Assembly (NCBI RefSeq): GCF_001595985.1
Contig: NZ_LOJJ01000003.1
Location: 248,001 to 312,000 of the forward strand
Source: Polynucleobacter sinensis
Lineage (GTDB): Bacteria > Pseudomonadota > Gammaproteobacteria > Burkholderiales > Burkholderiaceae
Length of the DNA stretch: 64,000 nucleotides
Reading direction: 5' to 3'
In this document: piece by piece, positions 1 through 11,556 of the stretch
Layout of the letters: each line of letters begins with the position of its first letter
Position numbering within the stretch: position 1 is the stretch's first letter
Made by a program: the position numbers and the translations under genes
Notes under the pieces: model-generated
Told to the model about the DNA's origin: nothing
The model's database searches: none
Seen by the model: only the letters and a program-made list of their open reading frames with translations

Positions 1-27
1 GGGCTCTTCACTAAATCAAATGGTTGA

Positions 28-2100
<2,073 letters not shown>

Positions 2101-2165
2101 TTAGGTCTTATTTAACCACGAAATCCCATTTTGGTTTAGTGGAAAGAGGGCGTTCTTGCAGGAAG

Positions 2166-2999
2166 TTACCTGGAATGGCGCAAAATGAAGTCGGCCGTTA
2201 CAAAAGCGGCATCGCTCGTGAATTCATCGGCCAAAATCCTAGCTGCAGCCTCTGAAAACGGGATTTCAATGAAACTACTGACTTCCCCATCATGGTTGGT
2301 GGGGATGAAGTTGTCTGCAACCTCTAAATCGTAGATATATAGGTGCTCATCGTGAAAACCTCGCCCAGGAATGGGTCTGCGCATATGAATTCTGCCAATA
2401 GGCTCAATTTGGTCGGCAATTTGGCTTGGTACCCCAGCTTCCTCCCATAACTCCCTGCGGGCATTAACCCAAGGGGTTTCATCGGCGCCAATGCCGCCCG
2501 CAGCCAGGTTATCTAACCGTCCGGGATCGGTAGTCTTGGTTTCGCTGCGCCGCCCAAGCCAAATATTGCCAGCTTTGGTATATCCGTTGATATGCGTAGC
2601 CATACTGCGAAAGCCAAAAGTTCTGAAGGCTGAGCGCTCTAAGCGAAAGTATTCATGTCCATTTTGGTCTACCCAGGCGAATTCTTCATGTCTCCAGCCT
2701 GGAATAAATCCCCCTTGACGCATGCGATCTGCTAAAGCAGTCAAGCTAGTGGAAAGATGAATGGGCTTGGAATACAGAATGCTAAGTCGATCATGATCCA
2801 TTTGGATATGTGCAATGGGACTTTTATTTAGAGACTCCTGCAGGTAAGGAATAAATTCTGGATTGAGATGACCAATCACCTGGCTATTTTGTGGCCCACC
2901 GGAGAAATGGATCGGCATAAAGTCATGAGGGGCCGATCTTGCGGTGTTCTGAAGCATCTCTTCTAAGGCGGCCAGAGTGCTGGTAGTGAGCTTGTGCAT
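2166..2999 (-). CDS. DUF4743-type Nudix hydrolase, possible thiamine-diphosphate sanitiser
   Basis: A 277-residue protein whose residues 168-190 match the Nudix box G-x5-E-x7-REUxEExGU exactly (G168, E174, R182, E183, E186, E187, G189), which binds the metal and hydrolyses a nucleoside-diphosphate-like bond. The roughly 120-residue N-terminal part resembles the DUF4743 region of yeast YJR142W and the Nudix half of Tnr3-type proteins, reported to hydrolyse damaged (oxo/oxy) thiamine diphosphates. Its position one gene upstream of thiC, on the same strand, supports a thiamine role. It lies 5' of the riboswitch, so it is not itself controlled by it. A TTGACA (minus strand, 3074-3069) could be a -35, but the -10 is poor. 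Substrate is inferred. Confidence 0.8.
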   Translation of the reverse strand: MHKLTTSTLAALEEMLQNTARSAPHDFMPIHFSGGPQNSQVIGHLNPEFIPYLQESLNKSPIAHIQMDHDRLSILYSKPIHLSTSLTALADRMRQGGFIPGWRHEEFAWVDQNGHEYFRLERSAFRTFGFRSMATHINGYTKAGNIWLGRRSETKTTDPGRLDNLAAGGIGADETPWVNARRELWEEAGVPSQIADQIEPIGRIHMRRPIPGRGFHDEHLYIYDLEVADNFIPTNHDGEVSSFIEIPFSEAAARILADEFTSDAAFVTADFILRHSR

Positions 3000-3173
3000 T
3001 CCTCAAGTGTAAGAGAATTCAAGAATATGTAGGAAAGACTGCTAAAAATTCCTTAAAGCATTCTGCATTGTCAATAGATATTTTCTGATTTACTTATCAG
3101 ATCATGCTGCACAGAATTTAAGCAAGCCAGGTCACTCTATACAAATCCACGACTTAGGAAAACTTTTCGGGAT

Positions 3174-3196
3174 TTATCCACACAAGCTGTGGATAA
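3174..3196. promoter_or_regulatory. Inverted pair of perfect DnaA boxes
   Basis: TTATCCACA (3174-3182) and TGTGGATAA (3188-3196) are both perfect matches to the E. coli DnaA box, in opposite orientation with a 5-base spacer. A third box-like site, TTATCCACG (3340-3348, 8/9), lies on the other side of the tRNA. Alternatively, the 9-bp stem may act as a 3' hairpin of the tRNA-Arg transcript, although no U-tract follows. Confidence 0.5.
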
Positions 3197-3211
3197 GTAT
3201 TGAATGTTTCA

Positions 3212-3286
3212 TGGTCCCGCCGACAGGAATCGAACCTGTATCCCACGCTTAGGAGGCATGTGCACTATCCATTGTGCTACGGCGAG
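3212..3286 (-). tRNA. tRNA-Arg (CCT)
   Basis: Minus-strand cloverleaf of 75 bases including encoded CCA. The acceptor stem is CTCGCCG/CGGCGGG with discriminator A. The anticodon stem is CATGC/GCGTG around loop CTCCTAA, so the anticodon is CCT, reading AGG. The T arm is ACAGG-TTCGATT-CCTGT. Confidence 0.95.
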
Positions 3287-3358
3287 TGTGCAAAAACATA
3301 AACACATAAATCTCAAGAAATACTGCAACGAGGAAAGTATTATCCACGCATCAAGGAT

Positions 3359-3499
3359 TTACCAACCACACATTGCTAAAAATTGATTGCTCAATGCAAC
3401 CATCATTTCCGGGGCAAAGTACATTGCAAAAACAGCGCCAAGTGCAGTGGCGGCTACTAAGACCAACAGAAGCTTAGCAAACAATCTTGCTGGGTTCAT
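3359..3499 (-). CDS. 46-residue putative single-pass membrane protein
   Basis: An intact ATG-to-TAA frame of 46 codons, 9 bases beyond the stop of the MFS gene and on the same strand. The product starts MNPARLFAKLLLVLVAATAL, continues with GAVFAMYF and ends LAMCGW, giving one hydrophobic helix at about residues 7-28 after a short basic N-terminus. No clear Shine-Dalgarno is seen, so translational coupling to the transporter is likely if it is expressed. The third DnaA-box-like site lies just beyond its stop. I do not recognise the family and assign no function. Confidence 0.55.
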   Translation of the reverse strand: MNPARLFAKLLLVLVAATALGAVFAMYFAPEMMVALSNQFLAMCGW

Positions 3500-3508
3500 T
3501 GTGCGCAT

Positions 3509-4735
3509 TTATGCTGGCACTACGCGATGAATGGCGCGTTCCTTGACTGGCAAATTCACCAGGAAGGCAAAGACTCCAAGGGCAATGGCAATATTCCAGA
3601 CAATGGAATAAGAGCCAGTGCGATCAAATAAATAGCCCCCAAAGTAAGCGCCACAAAAGCTGCCCAACTGGTGAGAAAAGAATACGAGACCAGAGAGCAT
3701 CGATAGATATTTCACGCCAAAAATTTGCGCCACAATCGCATTGGTTAATGGAATGGTGGAGAGCCATAAAAATCCCATAATGGCGGCAAAAATATATGTC
3801 GACATTGGGCTAAGTGGCAGCCACAAAAAACCCATGATGGCGATTGATCGAGATAGATAGATGGCTGATAAGAGGTAGCGTTTTGGAAAACGCTGTCCTA
3901 ATATGCCGGCACTGTATGTGCCAAAGATATTAAATAAACCTATCAATGCAAGTGCAGTGGTCGCGACTGCTGGTGCACCTACTTCTGGATAGATGAAAGA
4001 TAAATCTTTCAAGTAAGGCGCCAAATGAACAGCAATAAATACCACCTGAAAACCACACACAAAATACCCCAAGGTTAGCAACCGAAAGCTAGGATTTCCG
4101 GCGGCTTCTTTTAAGGCCTCCTTAATCGTTTGATCGCCACGTTGATGGGTATTGACGACATTAGGTTCGCGCAACATCAATGCAATTGGAATCATGAGGC
4201 TAGCCATCAAAGCCAGTAGCAGTAGCGCATCGTTTGCACCAAAGCTACTAAGCAAACCTTGCTCTAATGGGATCATTAAAAATTGACCGAATGATCCTGC
4301 TGCTGCTGTGATACCCATTGCCCAGACACGTTTCTCTGCGGAAACATTGCGCCCTAAAATCCCGTAGACCACGCTATAGGTTGTTGCGGTTTGCGCAAGC
4401 CCAATCAGTAAGCCGCCTGCTAACGAAAAGTTCAGCGCATCCGTTGACAAAGCCATCCCAGTCAAACCAAGGGCATAGAGGGTGCCTCCGGCGATCATGA
4501 TTTTCAGTGCGCCAAAGCGATCAGCTAATGCGCCAGTGATCGGTTGAAATGCGCCCCAGATCAAATTTTGCAGCGCAATAGTAAGGGCGAAGGTTTCACG
4601 CCCCCATCCATTCGCAGAGGTGATGGGCAAGTTAAAGAGCCCAAAACCATGGCGAATACCCATGGACAGAGTCACTAAGAGTCCGCCGTAGATCAGTAGC
4701 TGTCTAAGGGGGAGCTTTTGGGCTGACTGGATCAT
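3509..4735 (-). CDS. Major facilitator superfamily transporter
   Basis: A 408-residue protein with about 12 hydrophobic segments. The loop ADRFGALK after the second helix matches the MFS signature between TM2 and TM3. The start MIQSAQKLPLRQLLIYG lies only 4 bases past the stop of the upstream CoA-transferase, so the two are almost certainly co-transcribed. The CoA-transferase partner suggests uptake or exchange of an organic acid; oxalate/formate-type carriers belong to this superfamily. The substrate cannot be read from the sequence. Confidence 0.85.
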   Translation of the reverse strand: MIQSAQKLPLRQLLIYGGLLVTLSMGIRHGFGLFNLPITSANGWGRETFALTIALQNLIWGAFQPITGALADRFGALKIMIAGGTLYALGLTGMALSTDALNFSLAGGLLIGLAQTATTYSVVYGILGRNVSAEKRVWAMGITAAAGSFGQFLMIPLEQGLLSSFGANDALLLLALMASLMIPIALMLREPNVVNTHQRGDQTIKEALKEAAGNPSFRLLTLGYFVCGFQVVFIAVHLAPYLKDLSFIYPEVGAPAVATTALALIGLFNIFGTYSAGILGQRFPKRYLLSAIYLSRSIAIMGFLWLPLSPMSTYIFAAIMGFLWLSTIPLTNAIVAQIFGVKYLSMLSGLVFFSHQLGSFCGAYFGGYLFDRTGSYSIVWNIAIALGVFAFLVNLPVKERAIHRVVPA

Positions 4736-4739
4736 TGGC

Positions 4740-5960
4740 CTAAATAATGCCTTTGTTATGGAGAGCCTTAATAGCCTGGGTATCTAAATTTAAGCGTTCA
4801 CGCAGAATGTCGTCCGTATGTTGGCCTAAGGTTGGTGGTGGCATGCGCACCTCGACCGGCGTTTCCGATAAGCGCATTGGACTTGAAACCAACTTCATTG
4901 TGCCTGTGGTGGGGTGTGGAACCTCGATTTGGATACCTCTAGCCTTCACTTGTTCATTCTCAAATACTTCCTGGAAGTTGTTTATGGGCCCGCAAGGAAC
5001 ATTTGCCTGCTCTAGTAGGGCTATCCATTCTGACTTGGTTTTTTGTTTGGTCATGCTTTCTAGCAATGGAATCAAAGACTTGCGGTTTTCCACCCGAAGT
5101 GGGTTGGTGAGATAAAGGGGATTGTCAGCTAAATGAGCCTCACCACCGACGGTGACAAAGTGCTTGAATTGACCATCATTGCCAACTCCAACAATCATCC
5201 AACCATCAGCCGTGGGGAATGTTTGATAGGGAACAATGATAGGGGAGGCGTTTCCCCATCGCCTTGGGATCTGATCGGAGCAGAGATATGCGCTCGCCAC
5301 ATTGGCCATGACTGCAACCTGAGTATCCAAAAGGGCCATATCAATGTATTGCCCTTGACCGGTTTGGTCACGATGCACTACTGCCGCCAAAATCGCCGTA
5401 GTGGCATACATGCCGGTAAAGATGTCAGCAACGGCCACCCCAGCCTTTTGTGGGCTCGCCCCTGGGAAGTCATCTGCCTCCCCAGTAACGCTCATAAAAC
5501 CGCCCATACCCTGAATAATGAAGTCGTAGCCTGGGCGGTGGGCATAAGGACCATTTTGACCAAAGCCGGTAATGGAGCAGTAGATCAGGTCAGACTTAAC
5601 CTTCTTAAGGCTTTCATAATCAAGGCCATACTTGGCCAGGTCGCCAACTTTGTAGTTTTCAATGACCACATCGGAGTCTTTTGCCAGTTGGCGAATAATG
5701 TCCTGACCTTCTGGCTTGCTGATATCGACGGTGATCGAGCGCTTATTGCGGTTGATGCAGATGAAGTAGGCTGACTCAGTAGTTTCTTGGCCATGAGGAT
5801 CTTTGGCGAAGGGAGGGCCCCAGTGTCGGGTATCGTCTCCAGCCCCGGGCCGCTCGACTTTGATGACGTCAGCGCCAAGATCAGCAAGATTTTGTGTGCA
5901 CCATGGGCCGGCAAGAACACGGCTGAGGTCTAAAACGCGAATATGACTTAAGGCTCCCAT
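4740..5960 (-). CDS. CaiB/BaiF family CoA-transferase
   Basis: Class III CoA-transferase of 406 residues, moving CoA between carboxylic acids through an aspartyl-CoA thioester. Visible family marks are the N-terminal VLDLSRVLAGPWCTQNLADL, GADVIKVERPG, the NRNKRSITVD strand, and VADIFTGMYA with the presumed catalytic Asp near residue 170. Length is normal. It precedes the MFS gene by 4 bases and is divergent from parE. No decarboxylase or dehydrogenase lies alongside, so the acid (formate/oxalate, succinate, mesaconate and others are known in the family) is open. Confidence 0.9.
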   Translation of the reverse strand: MGALSHIRVLDLSRVLAGPWCTQNLADLGADVIKVERPGAGDDTRHWGPPFAKDPHGQETTESAYFICINRNKRSITVDISKPEGQDIIRQLAKDSDVVIENYKVGDLAKYGLDYESLKKVKSDLIYCSITGFGQNGPYAHRPGYDFIIQGMGGFMSVTGEADDFPGASPQKAGVAVADIFTGMYATTAILAAVVHRDQTGQGQYIDMALLDTQVAVMANVASAYLCSDQIPRRWGNASPIIVPYQTFPTADGWMIVGVGNDGQFKHFVTVGGEAHLADNPLYLTNPLRVENRKSLIPLLESMTKQKTKSEWIALLEQANVPCGPINNFQEVFENEQVKARGIQIEVPHPTTGTMKLVSSPMRLSETPVEVRMPPPTLGQHTDDILRERLNLDTQAIKALHNKGII

Positions 5961-6039
5961 TGTTCAATTTTGGCACGAAAGATGGGGGAATTCTGCAAAA
6001 TTCAGGTTTTGTCTTCGGACATGACTACAATTTGCGCGC

Positions 6040-8028
6040 ATGGCTACTCGTAAAACATCCGAATACAGCGAATCATCGATTCAGGTCCTCAAGGGACTAG
6101 AACCTGTCCGTCAGCGGCCAGGTATGTACACCCGCACCGACAATCCTTTGCACATCATCCAAGAGGTCTTGGATAACGCTTCTGATGAAGCCCTAGGAGG
6201 CTTTGGTAAGCAAATTATCGTTACCTTACATACCGATGGCAGTGTGAGCGTTGAAGATGATGGCCGCGGAATTCCCGTGGGAATGCATCCTACCGAAAAG
6301 TTGCCAGTCGTTGAAATCGTCTTTACGCAACTGCATGCAGGTGGCAAGTTTGAGAAAGGTACTGGCGGTGCCTATGCGTTCTCTGGTGGATTGCATGGCG
6401 TTGGTGTTTCTGTCACCAATGCGTTATCTAAGCGTCTGAAAGTGACTGTGTGGCGCGATGGGCAGGTTTCAACACTCACTTTTGCTGATGGCAAGGTGAT
6501 TGAAAAGTTGAAATCAGTAGCGTCAAGCAAAGAAGATAAGTCTCATGGCACGCGTGTCCGCGCATGGCCAGATGGAAAGTATTTCGATAGTTCTGCGATA
6601 CCAATGCCAGAACTCATTCGTTTGTTACGCTCTAAAGCTGTTTTATTGCCTGGCGTCAAAGTCACTTTGATTCAAGAAAAGTCTGGTGAGAGTCAAACTT
6701 GGCAATATGCCCAAGGATTGCGTGGTTACCTCAATGAGGCAATGGCTCAAGCTGGTCATGGCGCTGAAGTCATTCCTCCGTTTGAGGGCGAACAATATGC
6801 GACCGGTAATGGCGAGGATGATTCCTTTGCTGAAGGCGAGGGCGCTGCATGGGTTGTTACCTGGACGGAAGATGGAGCGCCAGTTCGTGAGAGTTATGTG
6901 AACCTTATTCCAACTCCTGCTGGTGGCACACATGAGAGTGGCTTACGGGAAGGTCTGTTTAATGCTGTCAAAGGCTTTATCGAAATGCATGCCTTGCAAC
7001 CAAAGGGTGTCAAGTTGATGCCCGAGGATGTTTTCGCACGCGCCTCATTTATTTTGTCTGCCAAGGTATTGGATCCTCAATTTCAAGGTCAGATCAAAGA
7101 GCGTTTAAATTCTCGAGATGCGGTGCGTTTAGTTTCTGGTTACGCTAAATCTGCATTAGAGCTTTGGCTAAATGAGCACGTTGATTACGGACGTAAGCTC
7201 GCTGATCTGGTTATCAAGCAAGCCCAAGCAAGAACACGCGCTGGTCAAAAAGTTGAAAAGAAAAAATCTTCTGGAGTTGCCGTTTTACCTGGAAAGTTAA
7301 CTGATTGCGAGAGTCAAGATACCAGTCTGAATGAAATCTTTCTTGTTGAGGGTGATTCAGCAGGCGGCTCAGCCAAGATGGGGCGCAATAAGGAATATCA
7401 GGCAATTCTTCCGCTGCGCGGTAAGGTGCTTAATACTTGGGAGGCAGAGCGCGATCGCTTGTTTGCTAACAACGAAGTTCACGACATTGCGGTAGCGATT
7501 GGTGTGGATCCGCATGGTGCAAATGACAATCCTGATTTGTCTAATCTGCGCTATGGCAAAGTTTGCATTCTGTCTGATGCTGACGTGGATGGTGCGCATA
7601 TTCAAGTTTTACTTCTCACTCTGTTCTATAAGCATTTCCCTAAACTTATTGAATTGGGTCATGTGCACATATCAAGGCCGCCATTATTTAGAGTTGATGC
7701 GCCTGCACGTGGAAAAAAACCAGCGCAGAAAATCTATGCACTAGATGCAAATGAGCTGCAAGCGATTGAAGATAAGTTGCGCAAGGATGGTGTTAAAGAG
7801 TCCGCTTGGCAAATCTCTCGCTTCAAAGGCTTGGGCGAGATGAGTGCCGAGCAATTGTGGGATACGACATTAAATCCGGATACACGTCGCTTATTGCCCG
7901 TTACATTAGGTAGTTGGACTGAGGACGAAACAATCAAAACTATGGATATGTTGATGGGCAAATCTGAATCCGGGGCGCGAAGAGATTGGCTTGAAGAGCG
8001 TGGTAACGAAGTAGAGGCGGATATCTAA
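6040..8028 (+). CDS. parE: DNA topoisomerase IV subunit B (ParE)
   Basis: ATPase subunit of the type IIA topoisomerase that decatenates daughter chromosomes. It has a GHKL ATPase region ([31 protein letters not shown]) and Toprim motifs EGDSAGG and [10 protein letters not shown]. At 662 residues it lacks the extra domain of long GyrB proteins, and its partner parC follows with a 1-base stop/start overlap (TAATG), which decides for ParE. No Shine-Dalgarno precedes the ATG; a TACAAT at 6026-6031 would leave only a few leader bases. Confidence 0.96.
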   Translation: MATRKTSEYSESSIQVLKGLEPVRQRPGMYTRTDNPLHIIQEVLDNASDEALGGFGKQIIVTLHTDGSVSVEDDGRGIPVGMHPTEKLPVVEIVFTQLHAGGKFEKGTGGAYAFSGGLHGVGVSVTNALSKRLKVTVWRDGQVSTLTFADGKVIEKLKSVASSKEDKSHGTRVRAWPDGKYFDSSAIPMPELIRLLRSKAVLLPGVKVTLIQEKSGESQTWQYAQGLRGYLNEAMAQAGHGAEVIPPFEGEQYATGNGEDDSFAEGEGAAWVVTWTEDGAPVRESYVNLIPTPAGGTHESGLREGLFNAVKGFIEMHALQPKGVKLMPEDVFARASFILSAKVLDPQFQGQIKERLNSRDAVRLVSGYAKSALELWLNEHVDYGRKLADLVIKQAQARTRAGQKVEKKKSSGVAVLPGKLTDCESQDTSLNEIFLVEGDSAGGSAKMGRNKEYQAILPLRGKVLNTWEAERDRLFANNEVHDIAVAIGVDPHGANDNPDLSNLRYGKVCILSDADVDGAHIQVLLLTLFYKHFPKLIELGHVHISRPPLFRVDAPARGKKPAQKIYALDANELQAIEDKLRKDGVKESAWQISRFKGLGEMSAEQLWDTTLNPDTRRLLPVTLGSWTEDETIKTMDMLMGKSESGARRDWLEERGNEVEADI

Positions 8029-10472
8029 TGGCGATTAAAAAAACTCCCGGTGAAATAGATCAGGCTGATTTATTTTCTAATTCCTCCGATGCTCTTGAGG
8101 TGGATATTGTTGAGGTAGATGCACCTCTTGCTCCTACGGCAGGTGGCCCTAAAGATCCTCATGATCCAAAAGTGGTTGAGCTCAATGAGGATGATAAAGA
8201 CAGCTTAACGCTGGCAGTCTATGCCGAGCGTGCCTATCTTGATTACGCAATCAGCGTGGTTAAAGGTCGTGCATTACCCGATGTATCTGATGGTCAAAAA
8301 CCAGTGCAGCGCCGCATCTTATTCTCGATGAGTGAGATGGGCTTGCGTGCAGATGCAAAGCCAGTTAAAAGCGCCCGTGTTGTAGGCGATGTATTGGGTA
8401 AGTTTCATCCTCATGGCGATCAATCTGCGTATGACGCTTTAGTACGTTTGGCGCAAAGCTTCTCATTGCGCTACCCGCTGATTGATGGACAGGGAAACTT
8501 TGGTTCGCGTGATGGTGACGGTGCGGCGGCAATGCGCTATACCGAGGCGCGTTTAACCAAGATTGCGAGTTTATTGTTAAGTGAGATCGATGAAGGCACT
8601 GTCGATTTTGCGCCTAACTATGACGGTTCGTTTCAAGAGCCAAAGCTATTACCAGCGCGTTTGCCGTTTGTTCTTTTAAACGGAGCTTCTGGCATTGCAG
8701 TGGGTATGGCTACCGAAATCCCTTCCCACAACCTCCGTGAAGTTGCTAGCGCTGCTATTGCTTTAATGAAGTCGCCAAAGATGACGACCTCAGAGCTTTT
8801 AGAGATCATGCCTGGACCAGATTACCCGGGCGGCGGACAAATCATTTCTTCGGCAGCAGAGATTGCGCAAATTTATGAGACTGGCCGCGGTAGCTTGAAG
8901 GTCCGTGCTCGATGGTCTATTGAAGAATTGGCTCGCGGTCAATGGCAAATCGTTGTGAATGAATTGCCACCCTCAACCTCATCTCAACGTGTTCTGCAAG
9001 AGATTGAGGAGATCACCAATCCAAAAGTGAAGGTTGGTAAAAAGACCTTAACTCCAGAGCAGAATAATCTTAAGTCCACCATCTTGAATGTCTTGGATGG
9101 TGTTCGTGATGAATCTAGTAAAGACGCAGCAGTGCGTTTGGTATTTGAGCCTAAAAGCAAGAATATTGATGTCAATGAGTTTGTTAATCTCTTGCTGGCT
9201 CACACTTCTCTAGAATCTAATGCGCCAATGAACTTGGTGATGATCGGTACTGATGGTCGTCCACGTCAAAAGGGTTTAAAAGAGATTATTTCTGAGTGGA
9301 TCTCCTTTAGAGTGGGCACGGTGACTCGCCGTACCCAGTATCGTTTGGGTAAAGTCAAAGACCGGATGCATATTTTAGAAGGGCGTTTAACAGTTCTTCT
9401 CAATATTGATAAGGTCATCAAGATTATTCGCAATAGCGATGAGCCCAAAGTCGATTTGATCAAAGAATTCAAACTCAGTGAGCGCCAAGCGGAAGATATC
9501 TTAGACATCCGTTTGCGTCAGTTAGCTCGCCTTGAGGGTATTAAGATTGAGCAAGAGCTTAAAGAGTTGAAGTCTGAGCGCGATGATCTCGAGGGGCTGC
9601 TGCAAAGCGATACAGTATTACGCAAGCGCATCATCAAAGAGATCGAATCAGACATGAAAGAGTTTGGCGATGATCGTCGTACATTAATCCAAGAGGATAA
9701 GCGCGCTGTTGCGGAAACTAAAGTGCTTGATGAGCCCGTGACTGTCATTGTTTCTCAAAAAGGTTGGGTTCGCGTTCGCCAAGGACATGATCACGATGCC
9801 ACTCAGTTTAGTTTTAAAGCGGGTGATGGACTCTATGCCACATTTGAATGTCGCACGGTAGATGTAATGCAGGGCTTTGGTAGCGACGGTCGTGTTTATA
9901 CCGTCCCAGTCAGTGAGCTACCAGGCGCACGTGGTGATGGGTCGCCTTTAACTAGCTTTGTTAATTTAGCTGCAGGATCGCAAATGGTTGCGTATTATGC
10001 TGGCCAAGCAGATGATTTGGTATTGATTTCTACTAGAGCAGGTAACGGTTTCCTGGCTAATGTTGCCGATATGACAACGCGTAATAAGGCCGGCAAATCG
10101 TTTGTTGGAATCGATAGCAAGTTTGCTGGTGGAGATGCACCCTTGGGAGCTGCTAAGGTCACGGTGGGCATGAAGCAGGTTGCTTGCCTTTCAGAGAGTT
10201 CTAAATTGTTGGTATTCCCATTAGATGAACTCAAGCGCTTGCCTACTGGTGGTAAGGGCGTCATTCTGATGGGTTTAGATGATAAAGAAAAATTAGCCTC
10301 TGCGATTGCTGTTGGCCCTGAAGGCGCTACCTATTCTGGTGCTGGTCGTGCTGGCAAACCTACTGAATTGAATCTGGATGCGAAAACCTTAAAGTCCTTT
10401 GCTGGTAATCGTGCCCGCAAAGGTCATTTTGTCGAGCCGCGCCTAAAAGATGCAAAGTTAAAAGCTAACTAA
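8028..10472 (+). CDS. parC: DNA topoisomerase IV subunit A (ParC)
   Basis: DNA breakage-reunion subunit of topoisomerase IV, 814 residues. The quinolone-region motif [14 protein letters not shown] spans about residues 124-137, and the catalytic tyrosine is Y171 in [11 protein letters not shown] hydrophilic acidic N-terminal extension of about 55 residues precedes the conserved core. The C-terminal part is the beta-pinwheel DNA-wrapping region. It is translationally coupled to parE and followed by a terminator at 10495. Confidence 0.96.
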   Translation: MAIKKTPGEIDQADLFSNSSDALEVDIVEVDAPLAPTAGGPKDPHDPKVVELNEDDKDSLTLAVYAERAYLDYAISVVKGRALPDVSDGQKPVQRRILFSMSEMGLRADAKPVKSARVVGDVLGKFHPHGDQSAYDALVRLAQSFSLRYPLIDGQGNFGSRDGDGAAAMRYTEARLTKIASLLLSEIDEGTVDFAPNYDGSFQEPKLLPARLPFVLLNGASGIAVGMATEIPSHNLREVASAAIALMKSPKMTTSELLEIMPGPDYPGGGQIISSAAEIAQIYETGRGSLKVRARWSIEELARGQWQIVVNELPPSTSSQRVLQEIEEITNPKVKVGKKTLTPEQNNLKSTILNVLDGVRDESSKDAAVRLVFEPKSKNIDVNEFVNLLLAHTSLESNAPMNLVMIGTDGRPRQKGLKEIISEWISFRVGTVTRRTQYRLGKVKDRMHILEGRLTVLLNIDKVIKIIRNSDEPKVDLIKEFKLSERQAEDILDIRLRQLARLEGIKIEQELKELKSERDDLEGLLQSDTVLRKRIIKEIESDMKEFGDDRRTLIQEDKRAVAETKVLDEPVTVIVSQKGWVRVRQGHDHDATQFSFKAGDGLYATFECRTVDVMQGFGSDGRVYTVPVSELPGARGDGSPLTSFVNLAAGSQMVAYYAGQADDLVLISTRAGNGFLANVADMTTRNKAGKSFVGIDSKFAGGDAPLGAAKVTVGMKQVACLSESSKLLVFPLDELKRLPTGGKGVILMGLDDKEKLASAIAVGPEGATYSGAGRAGKPTELNLDAKTLKSFAGNRARKGHFVEPRLKDAKLKAN

Positions 10473-10494
10473 CTTTTGATGTACCCTCATAATG

Positions 10495-10527
10495 AAAAGC
10501 CCCTTCAGTAAATTGATCGGGCTTTTT
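10495..10527. terminator. Bidirectional terminator between parC and xdhC
   Basis: AAAAGCCC (10495-10502) and GGGCTTTT (10519-10526) form an 8-bp stem with a 16-base loop, followed by a T-rich run on the plus strand and preceded by A-rich sequence that serves the minus strand. It separates convergent genes. Confidence 0.75.
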
Positions 10528-10533
10528 CTTTTG

Positions 10534-11493
10534 CTACTTTTTGGGTGGTATGGGGGCGCCGTATTTAACTGCAATGACCTCAGCGAGGATAGACACAGCA
10601 ATCTCTGGCGGTGTTAATGCGCCGATACTCATGCCAACTGGGCCATGCAATCGCTCAACCTCTTCACGTGTGACATCAAATTCGAGTAAGCGATCTTTCC
10701 GCTTCTGAGTGTTGACGCGGCTCCCTAAGGCGCCAACATAAAAGGCGGGCGACTTTAAGGCCTCCATTAATGCCATGTCATCGAGCTTGGGGTCGTGAGT
10801 CAGGGCAACAACAGCCGTATGCGAATCGACGCCAAGTTCAAGCAGCACATCATCAGGCATTCCCTTAATGAATTGAATATTCTCGCGATCAATACCTTCG
10901 GCATACTCTTCCCGAGGATCTATCACAATCACCTCAAAGTCAGAAGCCAAGGCAAAGTCAGCTGTGTATAAAGAAAGTTGTCCTGCGCCGATAATCACCA
11001 TACGCCATCGTGGCCCGTAGGTGGTTTTCATGATCACATCGTCACATACAAATGCGTCATTGCGATCCCCCGGGGTGAGAAGTGATTTGCCGCTTGAGAG
11101 AGTGACTGTTCTCGACGTCATTTGATGATGCGTGATCGAGTGCAAAATCTCCTCTAATACATGCAATTCAGGCTTTGGCTCCACCAATAATCTTAAGGTG
11201 CCACCACAAGGGAGGCCAAAACGCGCGGCCTCTTGTTGGGTAACACCGTAAACCACCATCTCTGGGGTATCTAGAGTCATGATTTCTGATTGAACGCGGC
11301 GTATTAGATCATCCTCAACGCAGCCGCCAGATACTGATCCCATAACTTGCCCATCTTCACGTATGGCAAGCCACGAGCCAACGGGTCTTGGTGCCGAACC
11401 CCAGGTTTGGACAACGGTAGCTAAAGCAACCTGATGGCCGTGTTTAAGCCAGTCAACAGTAGTTTTTAATACGCTTAAATCGGTGCTGTTCAT
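10534..11493 (-). CDS. XdhC/CoxI family molybdoenzyme maturation protein
   Basis: 319 residues. The N-terminal XdhC domain has GSAPRPVGSW and the characteristic SVSGGCVEDDL with its cysteine. The C-terminal Rossmann domain has VIIGAGQLSLYTADFAL. Family members bind molybdenum cofactor and help insert its sulfurated form into xanthine-dehydrogenase or CO-dehydrogenase-type enzymes. The divergent neighbour is a MocA-like nucleotidyltransferase, a common pairing. No molybdenum hydroxylase is encoded in this window, so the client enzyme must lie elsewhere. Confidence 0.9.
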   Translation of the reverse strand: MNSTDLSVLKTTVDWLKHGHQVALATVVQTWGSAPRPVGSWLAIREDGQVMGSVSGGCVEDDLIRRVQSEIMTLDTPEMVVYGVTQQEAARFGLPCGGTLRLLVEPKPELHVLEEILHSITHHQMTSRTVTLSSGKSLLTPGDRNDAFVCDDVIMKTTYGPRWRMVIIGAGQLSLYTADFALASDFEVIVIDPREEYAEGIDRENIQFIKGMPDDVLLELGVDSHTAVVALTHDPKLDDMALMEALKSPAFYVGALGSRVNTQKRKDRLLEFDVTREEVERLHGPVGMSIGALTPPEIAVSILAEVIAVKYGAPIPPKK

Positions 11494-11556
11494 CTCTTAT
11501 CTGGTCAATCTTCTGTTTAATATCAATTTGCTGCCGAATTAATTATTATCACCCTA

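Noticed and set aside
1..27. Possible end of a plus-strand gene at the left edge
   Set aside because: More than one frame reads to a stop within 40 bases (TGA at 25-27 among them); too short to choose.
3204..3386. 60-residue plus-strand frame
   Set aside because: Runs through tRNA-Arg antisense and the end of the small membrane-protein gene; no support.
5133..5774. 213-residue open frame on the plus strand
   Set aside because: Antisense to the CaiB/BaiF gene, with no recognisable domain; an expected shadow of its codon pattern.
6040..8028. gyrB instead of parE
   Set aside because: Partner parC follows with an overlapping start, the length is 662 residues, and dnaA/dnaN are not adjacent.
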